From assembly GCF_003946205.1 (NCBI RefSeq), contig NZ_RHOS01000014.1, positions 1 to 60,530 on the forward strand: a stretch of DNA of 60,530 bases, in the 5' to 3' direction. The DNA comes from Companilactobacillus keshanensis (GTDB lineage: Bacteria; Bacillota; Bacilli; Lactobacillales; Lactobacillaceae). The stretch's first letter is position 1. Each line of letters starts with the position of its first letter. A program made the translations under genes and the position numbers. Under the pieces are notes generated by a model. It was not told the origin of the DNA. It did no database searches and worked only from the letters and a program-made list of their open reading frames with translations. Shown piece after piece: positions 37,485-47,494 of the stretch.

Positions 37485-39845
37485 TTATCTTTCCATATTT
37501 TGTCTAATTTCGGCCTTCATAAATAGTCTAGTTACATCGTATTCAATATCTGAAACCATTTCTTCAAACATACGGTAACCTTCTTCTTGGTACTCAACTA
37601 AAGGATTCAACTGACCATAACCACGTAGACCTATCGATTGACGTAATTGATCCATTGCGTCGATATGATCTGTCCAGTGTTCATCAACAACTCTTAAAAT
37701 AACAACCTTTTCAAATTCTAGCATTTGAGCAGGATCGCCAAGTTGCTCCTTTTTATCCTCATAATTCTTGTTAACAAAATCCATCAAGAATTTACTAATC
37801 TCTTCAGGGGTCTTCAATTGAAGGTCAACGACACTCATTTGTTCATCACTAACTAATGTTGATTTAGCGAAATCAGCAATAGCATCTAATTCCCAATTTT
37901 CTTCTTTGCCTTGAGTATGAACATCAACCTGAGCCTTGATAGTACGTTCGATCATTGGTAGTAATACCTTATCGAGGTCCTTATCTTCTGTGATAACGTC
38001 CATTCTTTCTTTATAGATAACTTCACGTTGTTCACGCATAACATCATCATATTGCAAAGTATTCTTACGTGTATCGTAGTTGTTACCTTCAACACGTTTT
38101 TGAGCTGATTCAACCTGCTTCGTCATCATACGACTTTTGATAACAACATCGTCATCCTCCATCCTCAATGCTTTAAGGACACGCTTGATTCTTTCAGAAC
38201 CAAAACGTTTCATCAAATCATCTTCAAGTGACATGTAAAACTGTGTAACACCAGGATCACCTTGACGACCGGATCTACCACGAAGTTGATTATCAATACG
38301 ACGAGACTCATGACGTTCTGTACCAAGAACAGCCAATCCGCCGACTTCTTTAACACCAGGTCCTAATTTAATATCGGTACCACGACCAGCCATATTAGTA
38401 GCAATTGTTACGGCACCACGTTGACCGGCATTCATAACGATTTCAGCTTCTTTAGCATGGTTCTTAGCATTTAAGACAGCATGGGGAATACCCTCTTTGT
38501 TAAGCAACTCTGAAAGGTATTCTGAAGATTCAACCGCAACAGTACCAACTAGCATTGGTTGACCCTTTTCGTGACGTGCCTTGATATCTTTAACAACGGC
38601 TGCAAACTTACTCTTCAATGTTGGGTAAAGAACATCATCTTTATCATCACGAATAACTGGTTTGTTTGTTGGAATTGAAATAACTTCCATGTTATAGATT
38701 TCTCTAAATTCTTCAGCTTCTGTCTTAGCGGTACCTGTCATACCTGATAATTTATCATACATACGGAAAAAGTTTTGATAAGTGATGTTAGCCATTGTCT
38801 TAGTTTCATCTTGAATTTCAACACCCTCTTTGGCTTCAATAGCCTGGTGCAATCCATCTGAATAACGACGACCATCCATAACACGACCAGTAAATTGGTC
38901 AACGATCTTAACTTCACCTTCTTGATCCACATAATCAATATCCAAACTCATAATAAAGTTGGCACGTAAAGCTTGATCTAAATGGTGATTCAAGACGGTA
39001 TTCTCAATATCGTAAAGGTTATCAAGGCCAAAATAATCTTCGGCTTTTCTAATACCAGTTTCAGTTAAACTAATTGACTTTGTAGGCCAGTCGATCTTGT
39101 AATCGTCCTCGGCCAAAGTTTTAGCAAAACGGTCTGCCCGAACATACATAGCAGTTGACTTTTCAGCAGCTCCAGAAATGATCAAAGGTGTTCTAGCCTC
39201 ATCGATCAAAATGGAGTCAACTTCATCGACAATTGCATAATGGAGTGGACGTTGAACCATTTGTTCTTTGTAAACAACCATGTTGTCACGCAAATAATCG
39301 AATCCTAATTCACTGTTAGTTGAATAAGTAATATCACAATTATAAGCTTCACGTTTTTCTTCAGAATCCATACTGTTAAGGTTCAAACCAACAGTTAGAC
39401 CCATCCATTTATATAATTCACCCATCTCTTTAGCATCACGAGATGAAAGGTATTCATTAACTGTAACGACGTGAACACCTTGGCCCTCTAGGGCATTTAA
39501 GTATACTGGCAATGTAGCTGTTAAGGTTTTACCTTCACCAGTTTTCATTTCAGCAATATTACCTTGATGTAAAGTAATACCACCAATAATTTGTACTCTA
39601 AATGGGTAAAGGCCTAATACTCTCTTAGCACCTTCACGAACGGCGGCAAAGGCTTCTGGCAAAATGTCATCCAATGTTTCGCCCTTTGTCAGTCTTTCTT
39701 TCAATTCAGGAGTCTTAGCTTGAAGTTGTTCGTCAGTAAGTTCACTAAATGCATCAGCAAAACTTTCGACTTTATCGGCAATCTTGCCCATTTTTTTAAC
39801 TTCTCTTTTATCGCTTTCGACCCATTTTCTTAATGGATTTGCCAT
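37485..39845 (-). CDS. secA: preprotein translocase ATPase SecA
   Basis: 786 residues. Drives Sec-dependent export, including the two surface proteins in this window. Walker [13 protein letters not shown]-like [16 protein letters not shown], the GRAGRGTD-type ATP motif ([15 protein letters not shown]) and RQGDPG are present. The protein ends at ..[10 protein letters not shown], without the C-terminal zinc-binding tail of E. coli or Bacillus SecA. This is expected for lactobacilli and is not a truncation. AGGAGAG precedes the ATG. Confidence 0.98.
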   Translation of the reverse strand: MANPLRKWVESDKREVKKMGKIADKVESFADAFSELTDEQLQAKTPELKERLTKGETLDDILPEAFAAVREGAKRVLGLYPFRVQIIGGITLHQGNIAEMKTGEGKTLTATLPVYLNALEGQGVHVVTVNEYLSSRDAKEMGELYKWMGLTVGLNLNSMDSEEKREAYNCDITYSTNSELGFDYLRDNMVVYKEQMVQRPLHYAIVDEVDSILIDEARTPLIISGAAEKSTAMYVRADRFAKTLAEDDYKIDWPTKSISLTETGIRKAEDYFGLDNLYDIENTVLNHHLDQALRANFIMSLDIDYVDQEGEVKIVDQFTGRVMDGRRYSDGLHQAIEAKEGVEIQDETKTMANITYQNFFRMYDKLSGMTGTAKTEAEEFREIYNMEVISIPTNKPVIRDDKDDVLYPTLKSKFAAVVKDIKARHEKGQPMLVGTVAVESSEYLSELLNKEGIPHAVLNAKNHAKEAEIVMNAGQRGAVTIATNMAGRGTDIKLGPGVKEVGGLAVLGTERHESRRIDNQLRGRSGRQGDPGVTQFYMSLEDDLMKRFGSERIKRVLKALRMEDDDVVIKSRMMTKQVESAQKRVEGNNYDTRKNTLQYDDVMREQREVIYKERMDVITEDKDLDKVLLPMIERTIKAQVDVHTQGKEENWELDAIADFAKSTLVSDEQMSVVDLQLKTPEEISKFLMDFVNKNYEDKKEQLGDPAQMLEFEKVVILRVVDEHWTDHIDAMDQLRQSIGLRGYGQLNPLVEYQEEGYRMFEEMVSDIEYDVTRLFMKAEIRQNMER

Positions 39846-40009
39846 ACTTATATATCTCTCCTAAAAGTTATAAACATATTCTTTATAGTAGCATTTTTTT
39901 TTATAGTTTTAAACTTAATCTTAATTCAAATGATAACACAGCTTTCCAGATTAATAATGATACACCATTTAGAAAACATTTGCTAAATTTTACTTTGACA
40001 TCAGTACAC

Positions 40010-40037
40010 AAAAAAAGTCCCTCAATCATGAGGGACT
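40010..40037 (-). terminator. terminator of hpf
   Basis: AGTCCCTC-AATCAT-GAGGGACT with a T run on the minus strand. Confidence 0.85.
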
Positions 40038-40046
40038 AATTAAAAA

Positions 40047-40595
40047 TTATTCGTTTGTTTCAATCAAACCATATTTACCGTCATTACGTTTATAAACGAT
40101 ACTTGCGCCATTTGTTTCTGCATCTTCAAAGATGAAGAATTCATGTCCAAGCATTTCCATTTGTAGAACAGCTTCTTCGGCATCCATTGGCTTCAATGAT
40201 AGACGCTTTGTTCTAACAATTTCTGATTCGTCTTCTTTTGTGTCCTCAGGTGAAACATCATCTAAAGGAATATCCTTGATGCTACCTGATTCACGTCCCT
40301 TACGATTTACACGTGTCTTGAACTTCTTGATTTGTCTCTCAAGTTTGTCAGTTACCAAATCAATACCAGCATACATATCATCATTGATTTCCTCGGCTCT
40401 CAATGTGATATATGGTAGCGGAATTGTTACCTCAACCTTTGTTCCCTTTGAAGGGTATGTCTTCAAGTTAACATGAGCAATAGGTGTGCTCCCATCACTG
40501 AAATACTTTTCCATCTTGGATAATCTTTTTTCAACATATTCACGCATTGCTGAAGTTACTTCAATATTTTCGCCACGTACATTAATTGTTAACAT
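40047..40595 (-). CDS. hpf: long-form ribosome hibernation promoting factor
   Basis: 182 residues, the long HPF. The N-terminal S30AE domain (1-100, MLTINVRGENIEVTSAMREYV) binds the 30S decoding site, and the C-terminal domain (about 125-182) dimerises to make 100S ribosomes. ATG at 40595 has AGGAGAG upstream; the open frame to 40655 has no RBS. It has its own promoter with a cre site on the -35 box and a terminator, so it is expressed apart from comFC and secA. Confidence 0.96.
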   Translation of the reverse strand: MLTINVRGENIEVTSAMREYVEKRLSKMEKYFSDGSTPIAHVNLKTYPSKGTKVEVTIPLPYITLRAEEINDDMYAGIDLVTDKLERQIKKFKTRVNRKGRESGSIKDIPLDDVSPEDTKEDESEIVRTKRLSLKPMDAEEAVLQMEMLGHEFFIFEDAETNGASIVYKRNDGKYGLIETNE

Positions 40596-40654
40596 AAAAA
40601 TCTCTCCTTCCGATGAGTAGGAAATATTAGAGTCTTGATCAACTCTTCTATTCA

Positions 40655-40683
40655 ATTATATAATTCTATCGGCAAAGTGACAA
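40655..40683 (-). promoter_or_regulatory. promoter of hpf
   Basis: Minus-strand TTGTCA (40683-40678), 17 bases, TATAAT (40660-40655). About 60 bases before the start codon. Confidence 0.8.
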
Positions 40684-40691
40684 CGTTTTCA
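40678..40691. promoter_or_regulatory. cre (CcpA) site on the hpf promoter
   Basis: TGAAAACGTTGTCA (minus strand) fits TGWAANCGNTNWCA at every defined position. It covers the -35 hexamer and abuts the comFC stop at 40692. Binding there would repress hpf while sugar is plentiful. Confidence 0.75.
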
Positions 40692-41375
40692 CTATCTAGA
40701 TAATGAAAAAGTATAAATATCATCCAAACCGATTGTCTTTAAAGCCGTTTTAGCATGTAAAATCGTCCGTCCGGTCGTATAAATATCATCAACGATCAAA
40801 ACCTTGGTCTGACTTGGATAAACCTGATCATTAATACAACTGAAAGTTTGCGGAGTTTTCAGCCGCTCGTCTCGATTTTTTTGAGCCTGTGGTTTGTCTG
40901 CATCGATTTTCAATAACAAAGGTGTAAGATCAAAAACTTTATGATACATTTCCCAAACTGGATCAAATCCACGTGCATTTTGATGACCTTTACTTGCAGG
41001 AATATATGTAATTAAATCGAATTTATGACTTTGACTCCAAATTAGTAAGTCTTTTAAAAACAGATCTGCTAATAAAATATCACCATACCGTTTATACTGT
41101 TTAAAATAATTGTGTATGAACTGATTATACCCAAACAATGCCTGATGACAATTAATAATGTTATATTTCTCCTCCCAAAAACGACAATCCACACAAATTG
41201 TCCTAATTTCAGGCTTAAAGCATCGTGAACATCCCTTATCCGCACTCAGATTTAGCAACTGACCACGACAAAATGAACAGATATTATCTTGCTGTATTGG
41301 CGCTAAACTGAATATTTCTTTAATGGTCAAATTATACGAAAAATAATTTCCGCAATATAAACAGCAATTAGACAT
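40692..41375 (-). CDS. comFC: ComF-family phosphoribosyltransferase-like competence protein
   Basis: 227 residues. An N-terminal Cys-rich zinc module (CCLYCGN, CSFCRGQ, CSRCFK..CVDC) is followed by a PRTase-type fold with the PRPP-binding motif VLIVDDIYTTGRTI. It supports internalisation of single-stranded DNA in transformation, together with ComFA. It overlaps the comFA end by 8 bases, so the two are coupled. Confidence 0.93.
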   Translation of the reverse strand: MSNCCLYCGNYFSYNLTIKEIFSLAPIQQDNICSFCRGQLLNLSADKGCSRCFKPEIRTICVDCRFWEEKYNIINCHQALFGYNQFIHNYFKQYKRYGDILLADLFLKDLLIWSQSHKFDLITYIPASKGHQNARGFDPVWEMYHKVFDLTPLLLKIDADKPQAQKNRDERLKTPQTFSCINDQVYPSQTKVLIVDDIYTTGRTILHAKTALKTIGLDDIYTFSLSR

Positions 41376-42675
41376 TTTTTGCGCACCAATTTAAATATTT
41401 TATTTCGGCACAGGCCATTTTAATTTGAATATTATAGTTTTGATAATAAAAATGTACTTCATCATCATACGTATCGGCAGCCCTACCTGCTCGTCCAGCA
41501 ATTTGAATCAAAGATGTTTTAGAAAATTCTTGTGAATCGGCATCAATGACAATGACTGTTACATTTTTGAAGGTAACCCCACGCTCCAAAATAGTCGTAG
41601 TCAAAATGGCCTGCACTTGATTTTTACGAAATAATTGGACTTTTTTCAAACGATCGGGATCTTTTGAACTAACACTGATAAGCTTCAATTTTGGAAATCG
41701 TTGTTGGAGCTTCTTTTCAAAATCTTTCATTTGTGGAATATTGGGAAAAAATAACATAAACCGTTGATTATCGTTCAACAATTTTTTTATTGTGAATTTA
41801 ACCCTTGGATTTATTTTCAAAAAATTCGTTGCCTTATATAATAGATGACACTTTGGCTCTGGTAGAGGGTGTCCATGAAATCTTTGATATAATTTAGATA
41901 TACCTAATTGTCCAGCAGTGACTTTTTCAAGTAATTCTTTTGGTGGCGTCGCTGAAAGATAGTATGTATTGCCAATTTCTTTGACTGATTTGTCGATAGC
42001 ACGTTCTAACATTATGTTACCAGCCAAAGGATATGAATCTACTTCGTCAACAATCAAAACATCGAAAGCTTTTTCAAAGCGGACCAACTGATGTGTGGTA
42101 GCTATCACTATTTGAGTTGCCATGTAGGGTTGTTCACTTTTACCATGAAACAATCCGATAGTTGTTTTAGGAAAGGCATCACTAATTCTGGGAAATAGTT
42201 CGATACAAACATCCACTCTAGGTGAACAAAAGGCGACTCTTTTACCTGAACTAATTATTTCTGACAGTAAGGGAAAAGTCATTTCAGTTTTTCCAGCTCC
42301 GGTAACTGCCCAAATTAAATGATCTATTTGATTATAAAATGCCTCAATAAGCTCCTTAGAGACCTTTTGCTGTGATTGAGTTAATGTACCATTCCATGTC
42401 ATTGGCCTTTTCTGAAAGCCAAAATTCAACCTTGTAGAGCTTATTAACAGCTGATCAGTGGTATTGATCTTGCCCATATTTAGACAACTGCGACAATATG
42501 ACCCATTATTATTATTGATCCTCATCAAACAACGGCTACAAAATAACTGTTGTTGCTTTTCAAAAGTAGCCGGAACAATCGTCGATCCTAACTCTAACAA
42601 TTGCCCAACAATTTCTGGGTTCAAAGTTTTCAAATCTAAAATACGTCCGCCTAAAAATTCATTTAAATTATTCAT
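41368..42675 (-). CDS. comFA: ComFA DNA-translocation ATPase of the competence machinery
   Basis: About 435 residues from ATG 42675. Zinc knuckle CSRCLMRI..YCRSCLN, Walker A AVTGAGKTEM, DEVDSYP, motif VI QIAGRAGRAAD. A DEAD-type helicase that drives incoming ssDNA through ComEC. An alternative TTG at 42711 adds 12 residues; neither start has a clear ribosome site, so the N terminus is uncertain. It is divergent from yvyE, with the start regions of the two genes facing one another in under 40 bases. Confidence 0.92.
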   Translation of the reverse strand: MNNLNEFLGGRILDLKTLNPEIVGQLLELGSTIVPATFEKQQQLFCSRCLMRINNNNGSYCRSCLNMGKINTTDQLLISSTRLNFGFQKRPMTWNGTLTQSQQKVSKELIEAFYNQIDHLIWAVTGAGKTEMTFPLLSEIISSGKRVAFCSPRVDVCIELFPRISDAFPKTTIGLFHGKSEQPYMATQIVIATTHQLVRFEKAFDVLIVDEVDSYPLAGNIMLERAIDKSVKEIGNTYYLSATPPKELLEKVTAGQLGISKLYQRFHGHPLPEPKCHLLYKATNFLKINPRVKFTIKKLLNDNQRFMLFFPNIPQMKDFEKKLQQRFPKLKLISVSSKDPDRLKKVQLFRKNQVQAILTTTILERGVTFKNVTVIVIDADSQEFSKTSLIQIAGRAGRAADTYDDEVHFYYQNYNIQIKMACAEIKYLNWCAKNV

Positions 42676-42699
42676 AAATAAAATTACGTAAAGGAAATG

Positions 42700-43341
42700 A
42701 TGGTTTTGCAAAATTATCGTACGATCGCCACAAGTGGCAGTTTTGAAAAAGATATCAAAAAATCACGTTTTATAGCTCACTTAGCTCAAACAAATTCCGA
42801 AGACGAAGCAAAAGAATTTATTCATAAAATACGTGAACAAGAAAATAGTGCAACTCATAACTGTACGGCCTTTATAGTTTTAGAAAACGTGCAAATCGAA
42901 CGCATGTCAGATGACGGTGAACCTAGTGGGACAGCTGGATCACCAATTCTAAATGTCCTCCAGCAAAATGATCTGCAAAATGTTACTGCCGTGGTAACTA
43001 GATACTTCGGCGGAATCAAATTGGGTGCTGGCGGACTGATAAGAGCTTACTCGTCAACGACCGCTGACGCTATCAAAGAAATCGGACTAGTGGAAAATAG
43101 GATTCAACAAGGTTATCTGCTCTCCATTCCCTATAATCTCTACGACAAATTTGAAAATTATTCAAAAAATGAAAAAATCACGTTGGAAGATAAGAACTTT
43201 TCTACCGACGTGAAATGTAATGTTTTCTTAGATTTAACTGAACAAGATACTTTGATTCAAGATATAAAGGATCAATTTCAAAATCAAATTACATTTGAAA
43301 AGACAGATACTGAATTCAAACAGGTACCAATAAAGGACTAA
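42700..43341 (+). CDS. yvyE: IMPACT/YigZ-family protein
   Basis: 213 residues. An N-terminal UPF0029/IMPACT domain (FEKDIKKSRFIAHLA, DDGEPSGTAGSPIL, VVTRYFGGIKLGAGGL) and a C-terminal DUF1949 ferredoxin-like domain. Eukaryotic IMPACT inhibits Gcn2; the bacterial role is unclear. Two adjacent ATGs (42697, 42700) follow AAGG; the second has the better spacing. A divergent neighbour of comFA in many lactobacilli. Confidence 0.93.
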   Translation: MVLQNYRTIATSGSFEKDIKKSRFIAHLAQTNSEDEAKEFIHKIREQENSATHNCTAFIVLENVQIERMSDDGEPSGTAGSPILNVLQQNDLQNVTAVVTRYFGGIKLGAGGLIRAYSSTTADAIKEIGLVENRIQQGYLLSIPYNLYDKFENYSKNEKITLEDKNFSTDVKCNVFLDLTEQDTLIQDIKDQFQNQITFEKTDTEFKQVPIKD

Positions 43342-43363
43342 GCCTAGGCTTAGTCCTTTTTTT
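43332..43363. terminator. bidirectional terminator
   Basis: AAAGGACTAAGCC and GGCTTAGTCCTTT, a perfect inverted repeat with T runs, between the convergent yvyE and tagO genes. Confidence 0.9.
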
Positions 43364-44435
43364 CTAATCGTTTAACAAACTTTTGAATGGCATGTAACAG
43401 AGGTTGTCGATTATCTCCAATAAGTCCGATCGATTCAACAAATAGTTCCAATCCTATCAGAACACCTATCGTCAGCAAAACACTTCCCCATAAGGTTGAT
43501 AGAGGATATAGCAATGAAATAAAGGCAAATACCAATGCTAAACCATAGATAACTAGAACTGTCTGACGATGCGACAAACCTAATTGCATCAATCTATGAT
43601 GCAAATGATGTTTATCAGCCTGTGTGATCGGCTTCTTATTCAAGAATCTTCTCAACATTGCGTAAACTGTATCTGTAATCGGAACCCCTAGGATAACAAC
43701 TGGAATAAGCATTGTAATGAAAGTTACATTCTTCAGACCTTTGAGTGAGAAAACTGCGATCATAAATCCAATAAACAGCGCTCCGGTATCTCCTAAAAAG
43801 ATACTTGCCGGATGGAAATTATGCGGCAGAAATCCTAATAGTGATGCTACCATGGCAAAAACCCAAATTGAAACATAGACATTAGTCATGTTCAAGAAGA
43901 AATAGCCCACGATTCCCATCGTAAACAAAGCAATTATTGAAACTCCGGTTGCCAAACCGTCAAGCCCATCAATCAAATTAACAGCATTAGTAATGGCTAA
44001 AATCCAAATGATGGTAATCGGGAAACTCCACCAACCTAATTTAAAGGCTCCAAAAATTGGTAGAACGACCTCATTCATCTTGATTCCTGCTAAGAAATAG
44101 ATAACTAATGAAGCTACAAAGATCCCACCCATTTTAGCCTTGGGAGAAAGCTCTCTAATATCGTCAATGATCCCTGTCAAAATAATAATACATTCAGCCA
44201 AAAAAACACTGAATAGCTCATGACTAGGAAACTGATTTCGTAACAATACAAACGTGGAGAACGTAAAGGCTATAAAAATAGCCAACCCGCCCATCGTTGG
44301 CATTGGCTTTTTGTTTACTCGACGTGCATTAGGGTTGTCAACAGCCCCTAAAATATAAGCAAGTTTAACAACAAAGGGTGTTATTGCAGCAGACAATATC
44401 ATCGTCAAAAATAATTTTACTATTACACTAAACAT
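43350..44435 (-). CDS. tagO: undecaprenyl-phosphate N-acetylglucosaminyl-1-phosphate transferase
   Basis: 361 residues with about 11 membrane spans. It starts wall teichoic acid linkage-unit synthesis by loading GlcNAc-1-P on the lipid carrier. The catalytic Asp motif NAVNLIDGLDGLATG, the second Asp loop IFLGDTGALFIGF and the His motif HHLHHRLMQLG are intact. It is linked to uppP, encoded at 58904, which recycles the same lipid carrier. Confidence 0.95.
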   Translation of the reverse strand: MFSVIVKLFLTMILSAAITPFVVKLAYILGAVDNPNARRVNKKPMPTMGGLAIFIAFTFSTFVLLRNQFPSHELFSVFLAECIIILTGIIDDIRELSPKAKMGGIFVASLVIYFLAGIKMNEVVLPIFGAFKLGWWSFPITIIWILAITNAVNLIDGLDGLATGVSIIALFTMGIVGYFFLNMTNVYVSIWVFAMVASLLGFLPHNFHPASIFLGDTGALFIGFMIAVFSLKGLKNVTFITMLIPVVILGVPITDTVYAMLRRFLNKKPITQADKHHLHHRLMQLGLSHRQTVLVIYGLALVFAFISLLYPLSTLWGSVLLTIGVLIGLELFVESIGLIGDNRQPLLHAIQKFVKRLEKKD

Positions 44436-44525
44436 ACTTGGTATACCCTGAAACTCACTTTCTAATTAATATTTCAATTATACAATACCCATTTATGGTA
44501 TTTAAATACCCAACTGCCATTGTAA

Positions 44526-44557
44526 CAAAAAAAGGACTGTAACAAACGTTACAGACC
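44526..44557 (-). terminator. terminator of rny
   Basis: GTCTGTAAC-GTTT-GTTACAGTCC with a T run on the minus strand, just after the rny stop. Confidence 0.85.
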
Positions 44558-44563
44558 CCCTAA

Positions 44564-46129
44564 TTATTTCGCTAACTCAACTTTTCTAACCTCTCGAACA
44601 ACCGTGACCTTAATATGGCCAGGATATTCAAGGTTATCCTCAATTTCATTTTTTATATCTCGAGATAAAATTGCCGCTTGATCATCTGAAATTTCTTCAG
44701 GTTTAACCATGATTCTAATTTCATGACCGGCTTGAATAGCATAACTGTGATCAACACCATCATGCTTGTCGGCAATATTCTCAAGTTTTTCAAGACGATG
44801 GATATAGTTTTCCATAGATTCTGATCTTGCCCCTGGACGTGCAGCCGAAATAGCATCAGCTGCAGCCACAATCGTTGCAATAAGAGAAGTTGGCTCTACA
44901 TCCCCGTGATGAGAAGCAATCGTATTAATGACTACTTCTGGTTCTTTATATTTAGTTGCGATATCAACACCTATTTCTACGTGTGATCCATCAACTTCAC
45001 GATCAATAGCTTTACCTATATCGTGTAATAAACCTGCTCGTTTTGCTAACATAACATCTTCACCCAATTCGGCAGCCATTACGGCGGATAATTTTGCTAC
45101 CTCAATTGAATGACTCAAAACATTTTGACCATAACTCGTTCTGTACTTCATACGTCCGATTATCTTGATTAAATCAGGATTGATCGAATTGATACCCAAA
45201 CTATAAATAGTTTGCTCACCAACTTCTCGAATATGATCGTCCATCTCACGACGAGATTTATCAACGATTTCTTCAATTCGAGCTGGATGAATACGACCAT
45301 CTTCGATTAATTTTTCAAGTGCCATACGTGCAATTTCACGTCTAATTGGATCAAATCCACTCAAAGCCACAGCCTCAGGTGTATCATCAATAATCAAATC
45401 TACCCCGGTAAGAGCTTCGATCGTTCTGATATTTCTACCTTCACGACCAATAATTCTTCCCTTCATATCCTCATTAGGCAGAGTTACAGTCGTAACGGTC
45501 GACTCTGAAACTGTATCTGCAGCACTTCTTTGGATGGCGGCAACGATCAACGCTTTGGCATCCTTGTCAGCGTGTTGTCGTGCCTGAACGTCACTTTCTT
45601 TGATCTTTTCAGCACGTTCATGTGATAATTCTTGATTCAAATTATCTAAGATAATCTTTCGAGCTTGTTCACGAGTTAAATTACTTACTCTTGTTAATTC
45701 CGCCTTTTGTTCATCAAGAGTATCAGTCAATTGTTTATTCTTTTCATCAAGTTTGTGTTGTCGAGCTGTAATATTGTTTTCGTTACTTTCAATATTCTCT
45801 TCTCTTTTTTCAAGAGATTGATCTTTACGATCTAAAATATCTTGTCTTTCAAGAGCACGATTTTCTTGTTTTTGAATGTCTTGACGACGTTCTTTCAACT
45901 CGTCTTCTTGTTGTTCTCGATACTTATGAATATCGTCTTTTGCTTCAAGTAAAGTCTCTTTTTTCAAAGATTTAGCGGCTTTATGAGCATCGGAAACAAT
46001 ATCTTCAGCAGTTTTTCTAGCTTGTGAAAGTTTTTTTTCATAGGAGTCCTTACAAAAAGCATATCCGAAGAATACCCCTACAATTAATGTTATCAATGCG
46101 AAAGAGAAGGTTATGATAGCACCATGCAT
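44564..46129 (-). CDS. rny: ribonuclease Y
   Basis: 521 residues. An N-terminal membrane anchor (about 5-25), a long charged coiled coil (about 30-200), a KH domain ([18 protein letters not shown], about 225), and an HD domain with [10 protein letters not shown]. It initiates mRNA decay at the membrane in Firmicutes. GGAGGTGA precedes the ATG. It is monocistronic: a terminator closes recA upstream of it and another closes rny. Confidence 0.96.
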   Translation of the reverse strand: MHGAIITFSFALITLIVGVFFGYAFCKDSYEKKLSQARKTAEDIVSDAHKAAKSLKKETLLEAKDDIHKYREQQEDELKERRQDIQKQENRALERQDILDRKDQSLEKREENIESNENNITARQHKLDEKNKQLTDTLDEQKAELTRVSNLTREQARKIILDNLNQELSHERAEKIKESDVQARQHADKDAKALIVAAIQRSAADTVSESTVTTVTLPNEDMKGRIIGREGRNIRTIEALTGVDLIIDDTPEAVALSGFDPIRREIARMALEKLIEDGRIHPARIEEIVDKSRREMDDHIREVGEQTIYSLGINSINPDLIKIIGRMKYRTSYGQNVLSHSIEVAKLSAVMAAELGEDVMLAKRAGLLHDIGKAIDREVDGSHVEIGVDIATKYKEPEVVINTIASHHGDVEPTSLIATIVAAADAISAARPGARSESMENYIHRLEKLENIADKHDGVDHSYAIQAGHEIRIMVKPEEISDDQAAILSRDIKNEIEDNLEYPGHIKVTVVREVRKVELAK

Positions 46130-46245
46130 GCCATCACCTCCAATTTTAATAGTACATAATTGTTTGTAAACAAAGAACTGTTACATTATTTTTACATACA
46201 ACACTATATTATAGAATAAATAATTCCTGTCAATCAAATAAAATT

Positions 46246-46273
46246 AAAAAAGAGACCTATTTGGTCTCTTTTT
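46246..46273 (-). terminator. terminator overlapping the end of recA
   Basis: AAAAAGAGACC-AAATA-GGTCTCTTTTT. The stem includes the last recA codons and the stop codon. Confidence 0.85.
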
Positions 46274-47405
46274 CTTCTGGTTTAGTTACTTTATCGCTAT
46301 CAACATCCAATTTTAAATCTGTTGTATCGGCCTTCTTATCAGCTGTTTTGACAGTTGACTTATCGTCAGATTTTTCGTCTTTTTTATCAGATTTTTTATC
46401 TTCATCAGACTTTCCATCCATATTGTAGGCGTCACGAACTCTTTTACGGATCTCTGCCATCTTCTCAGGATTATCAGCAAGAAACTTCTTAGCATTCTCA
46501 CGTCCTTGACCAATTCGTTCGTCTTTATATGAGTACCAAGAGCCACTCTTATTAACGATATCCTTTTCAACGGCCATATCAACTAATTCACCTGTTTGTG
46601 AAATACCATGTCCGTACATAATATCAACAAGCGCAACCTTGAATGGAGGTGCAACCTTATTCTTTACGACCTTAATTTTGGTACGGTTACCAATTACATC
46701 GGAACCGTCTTTAATTTGCTCAGAGCGTCTTACTTCGAGTCTGACAGTCGAATAGAACTTCAATGCACGACCACCAGGAGTTGTTTCAGGATTACCAAAC
46801 ATAACTCCGACTTTTTCACGGATCTGATTAATAAATAATGCGATAGTTTTAGTCTTATTAATTGTTCCAGATAACTTACGCAAAGCTTGTGACATCAAAC
46901 GGGCTTGCAAACCAACGTGAGCATCACCCATATCACCATCAATTTCAGCACGAGGTACTAAAGCAGCAACGGAGTCGACTACAACGATATCAACTGCACC
47001 ACTGGATACCAAGGCATCAGCAATTTCCAAGCCTTGTTCACCAGTATCTGGTTGTGACAATAGTAAATCATCAATATTAACACCCAAAGCAGTGGCATAT
47101 GTTGGGTCCATCGCATTTTCAGCATCAATATAAGCAGCAGTCCCACCTTGCTTTTGTACTTCAGCAACAGCGTGTAACGCTACAGTAGTTTTACCAGAAC
47201 TTTCAGGTCCATATATTTCTACGATTCTACCACGTGGAAATCCACCAACACCTAGAGCGTTGTCTAGGGCTAGAGAACCTGAGGAAATGGTTTGGATCTG
47301 CATATCCAAATCATCACCCATGCGCATGATTGCACCCTTACCAAAATCCTTTTCGATTTTCTTTAGGGCTTTATCAAGCGCCTTTTGTCTTTCATCATTA
47401 GCCAA
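46257..47405 (-). CDS. recA: recombinase RecA
   Basis: 382 residues. Walker [10 protein letters not shown] (about 66-74), loop L1/L2 regions ([31 protein letters not shown] in two parts: NQIREKVG and GNPETTPGG). The C terminus after about residue 330 is a Lys/Asp/Ser-rich tail ([17 protein letters not shown]..) longer than the short acidic tail of E. coli. The start is TTG at 47405 with AGGAGG 8 bases upstream. Controlled by LexA (box at 47476). RecA drives recombination, SOS induction and, with comFA/comFC, transformation. Confidence 0.98.
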   Translation of the reverse strand: MANDERQKALDKALKKIEKDFGKGAIMRMGDDLDMQIQTISSGSLALDNALGVGGFPRGRIVEIYGPESSGKTTVALHAVAEVQKQGGTAAYIDAENAMDPTYATALGVNIDDLLLSQPDTGEQGLEIADALVSSGAVDIVVVDSVAALVPRAEIDGDMGDAHVGLQARLMSQALRKLSGTINKTKTIALFINQIREKVGVMFGNPETTPGGRALKFYSTVRLEVRRSEQIKDGSDVIGNRTKIKVVKNKVAPPFKVALVDIMYGHGISQTGELVDMAVEKDIVNKSGSWYSYKDERIGQGRENAKKFLADNPEKMAEIRKRVRDAYNMDGKSDEDKKSDKKDEKSDDKSTVKTADKKADTTDLKLDVDSDKVTKPEEKETK

Positions 47406-47438
47406 ATTGTTTTCCTCCTAATGCATTCATCACTAGAT

Positions 47439-47467
47439 ATATTATTAGTAATTTAAATAAAAAGCAA
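47439..47467 (-). promoter_or_regulatory. predicted recA promoter
   Basis: Minus-strand TTGCTT (47467-47462), 17 bases, TAATAT (47444-47439). It begins 8 bases after the LexA box. Confidence 0.6.
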
Positions 47468-47470
47468 GAA

Positions 47471-47493
47471 AAAAGCGAACAAATGTTTGTTCG
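47471..47493 (-). terminator. cinA terminator that contains a LexA box
   Basis: CGAACAAA-CA-TTTGTTCG hairpin followed by CTTTTTT on the minus strand ends cinA. The same bases 47476-47489 read CGAACAAATGTTTG, a full match to the LexA consensus CGAACRNRYGTTYG, placed just upstream of the recA -35 box. Confidence 0.8.
47476..47489. promoter_or_regulatory. LexA box of recA
   Basis: CGAACAAATGTTTG, a perfect fit to CGAACRNRYGTTYG, 8 bases upstream of the predicted recA -35 hexamer. Confidence 0.8.
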
Positions 47494-47494
47494 G

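Noticed and set aside
37485-39845. SecA as C-terminally truncated
   Set aside because: Lactobacilli commonly lack the zinc-binding tail, all motor motifs are intact, and the length fits the family in this group.
40132-40476. 114-codon plus-strand frame opposite hpf
   Set aside because: It is antisense to a conserved gene, lacks a ribosome site, and is explained by hpf codon usage.
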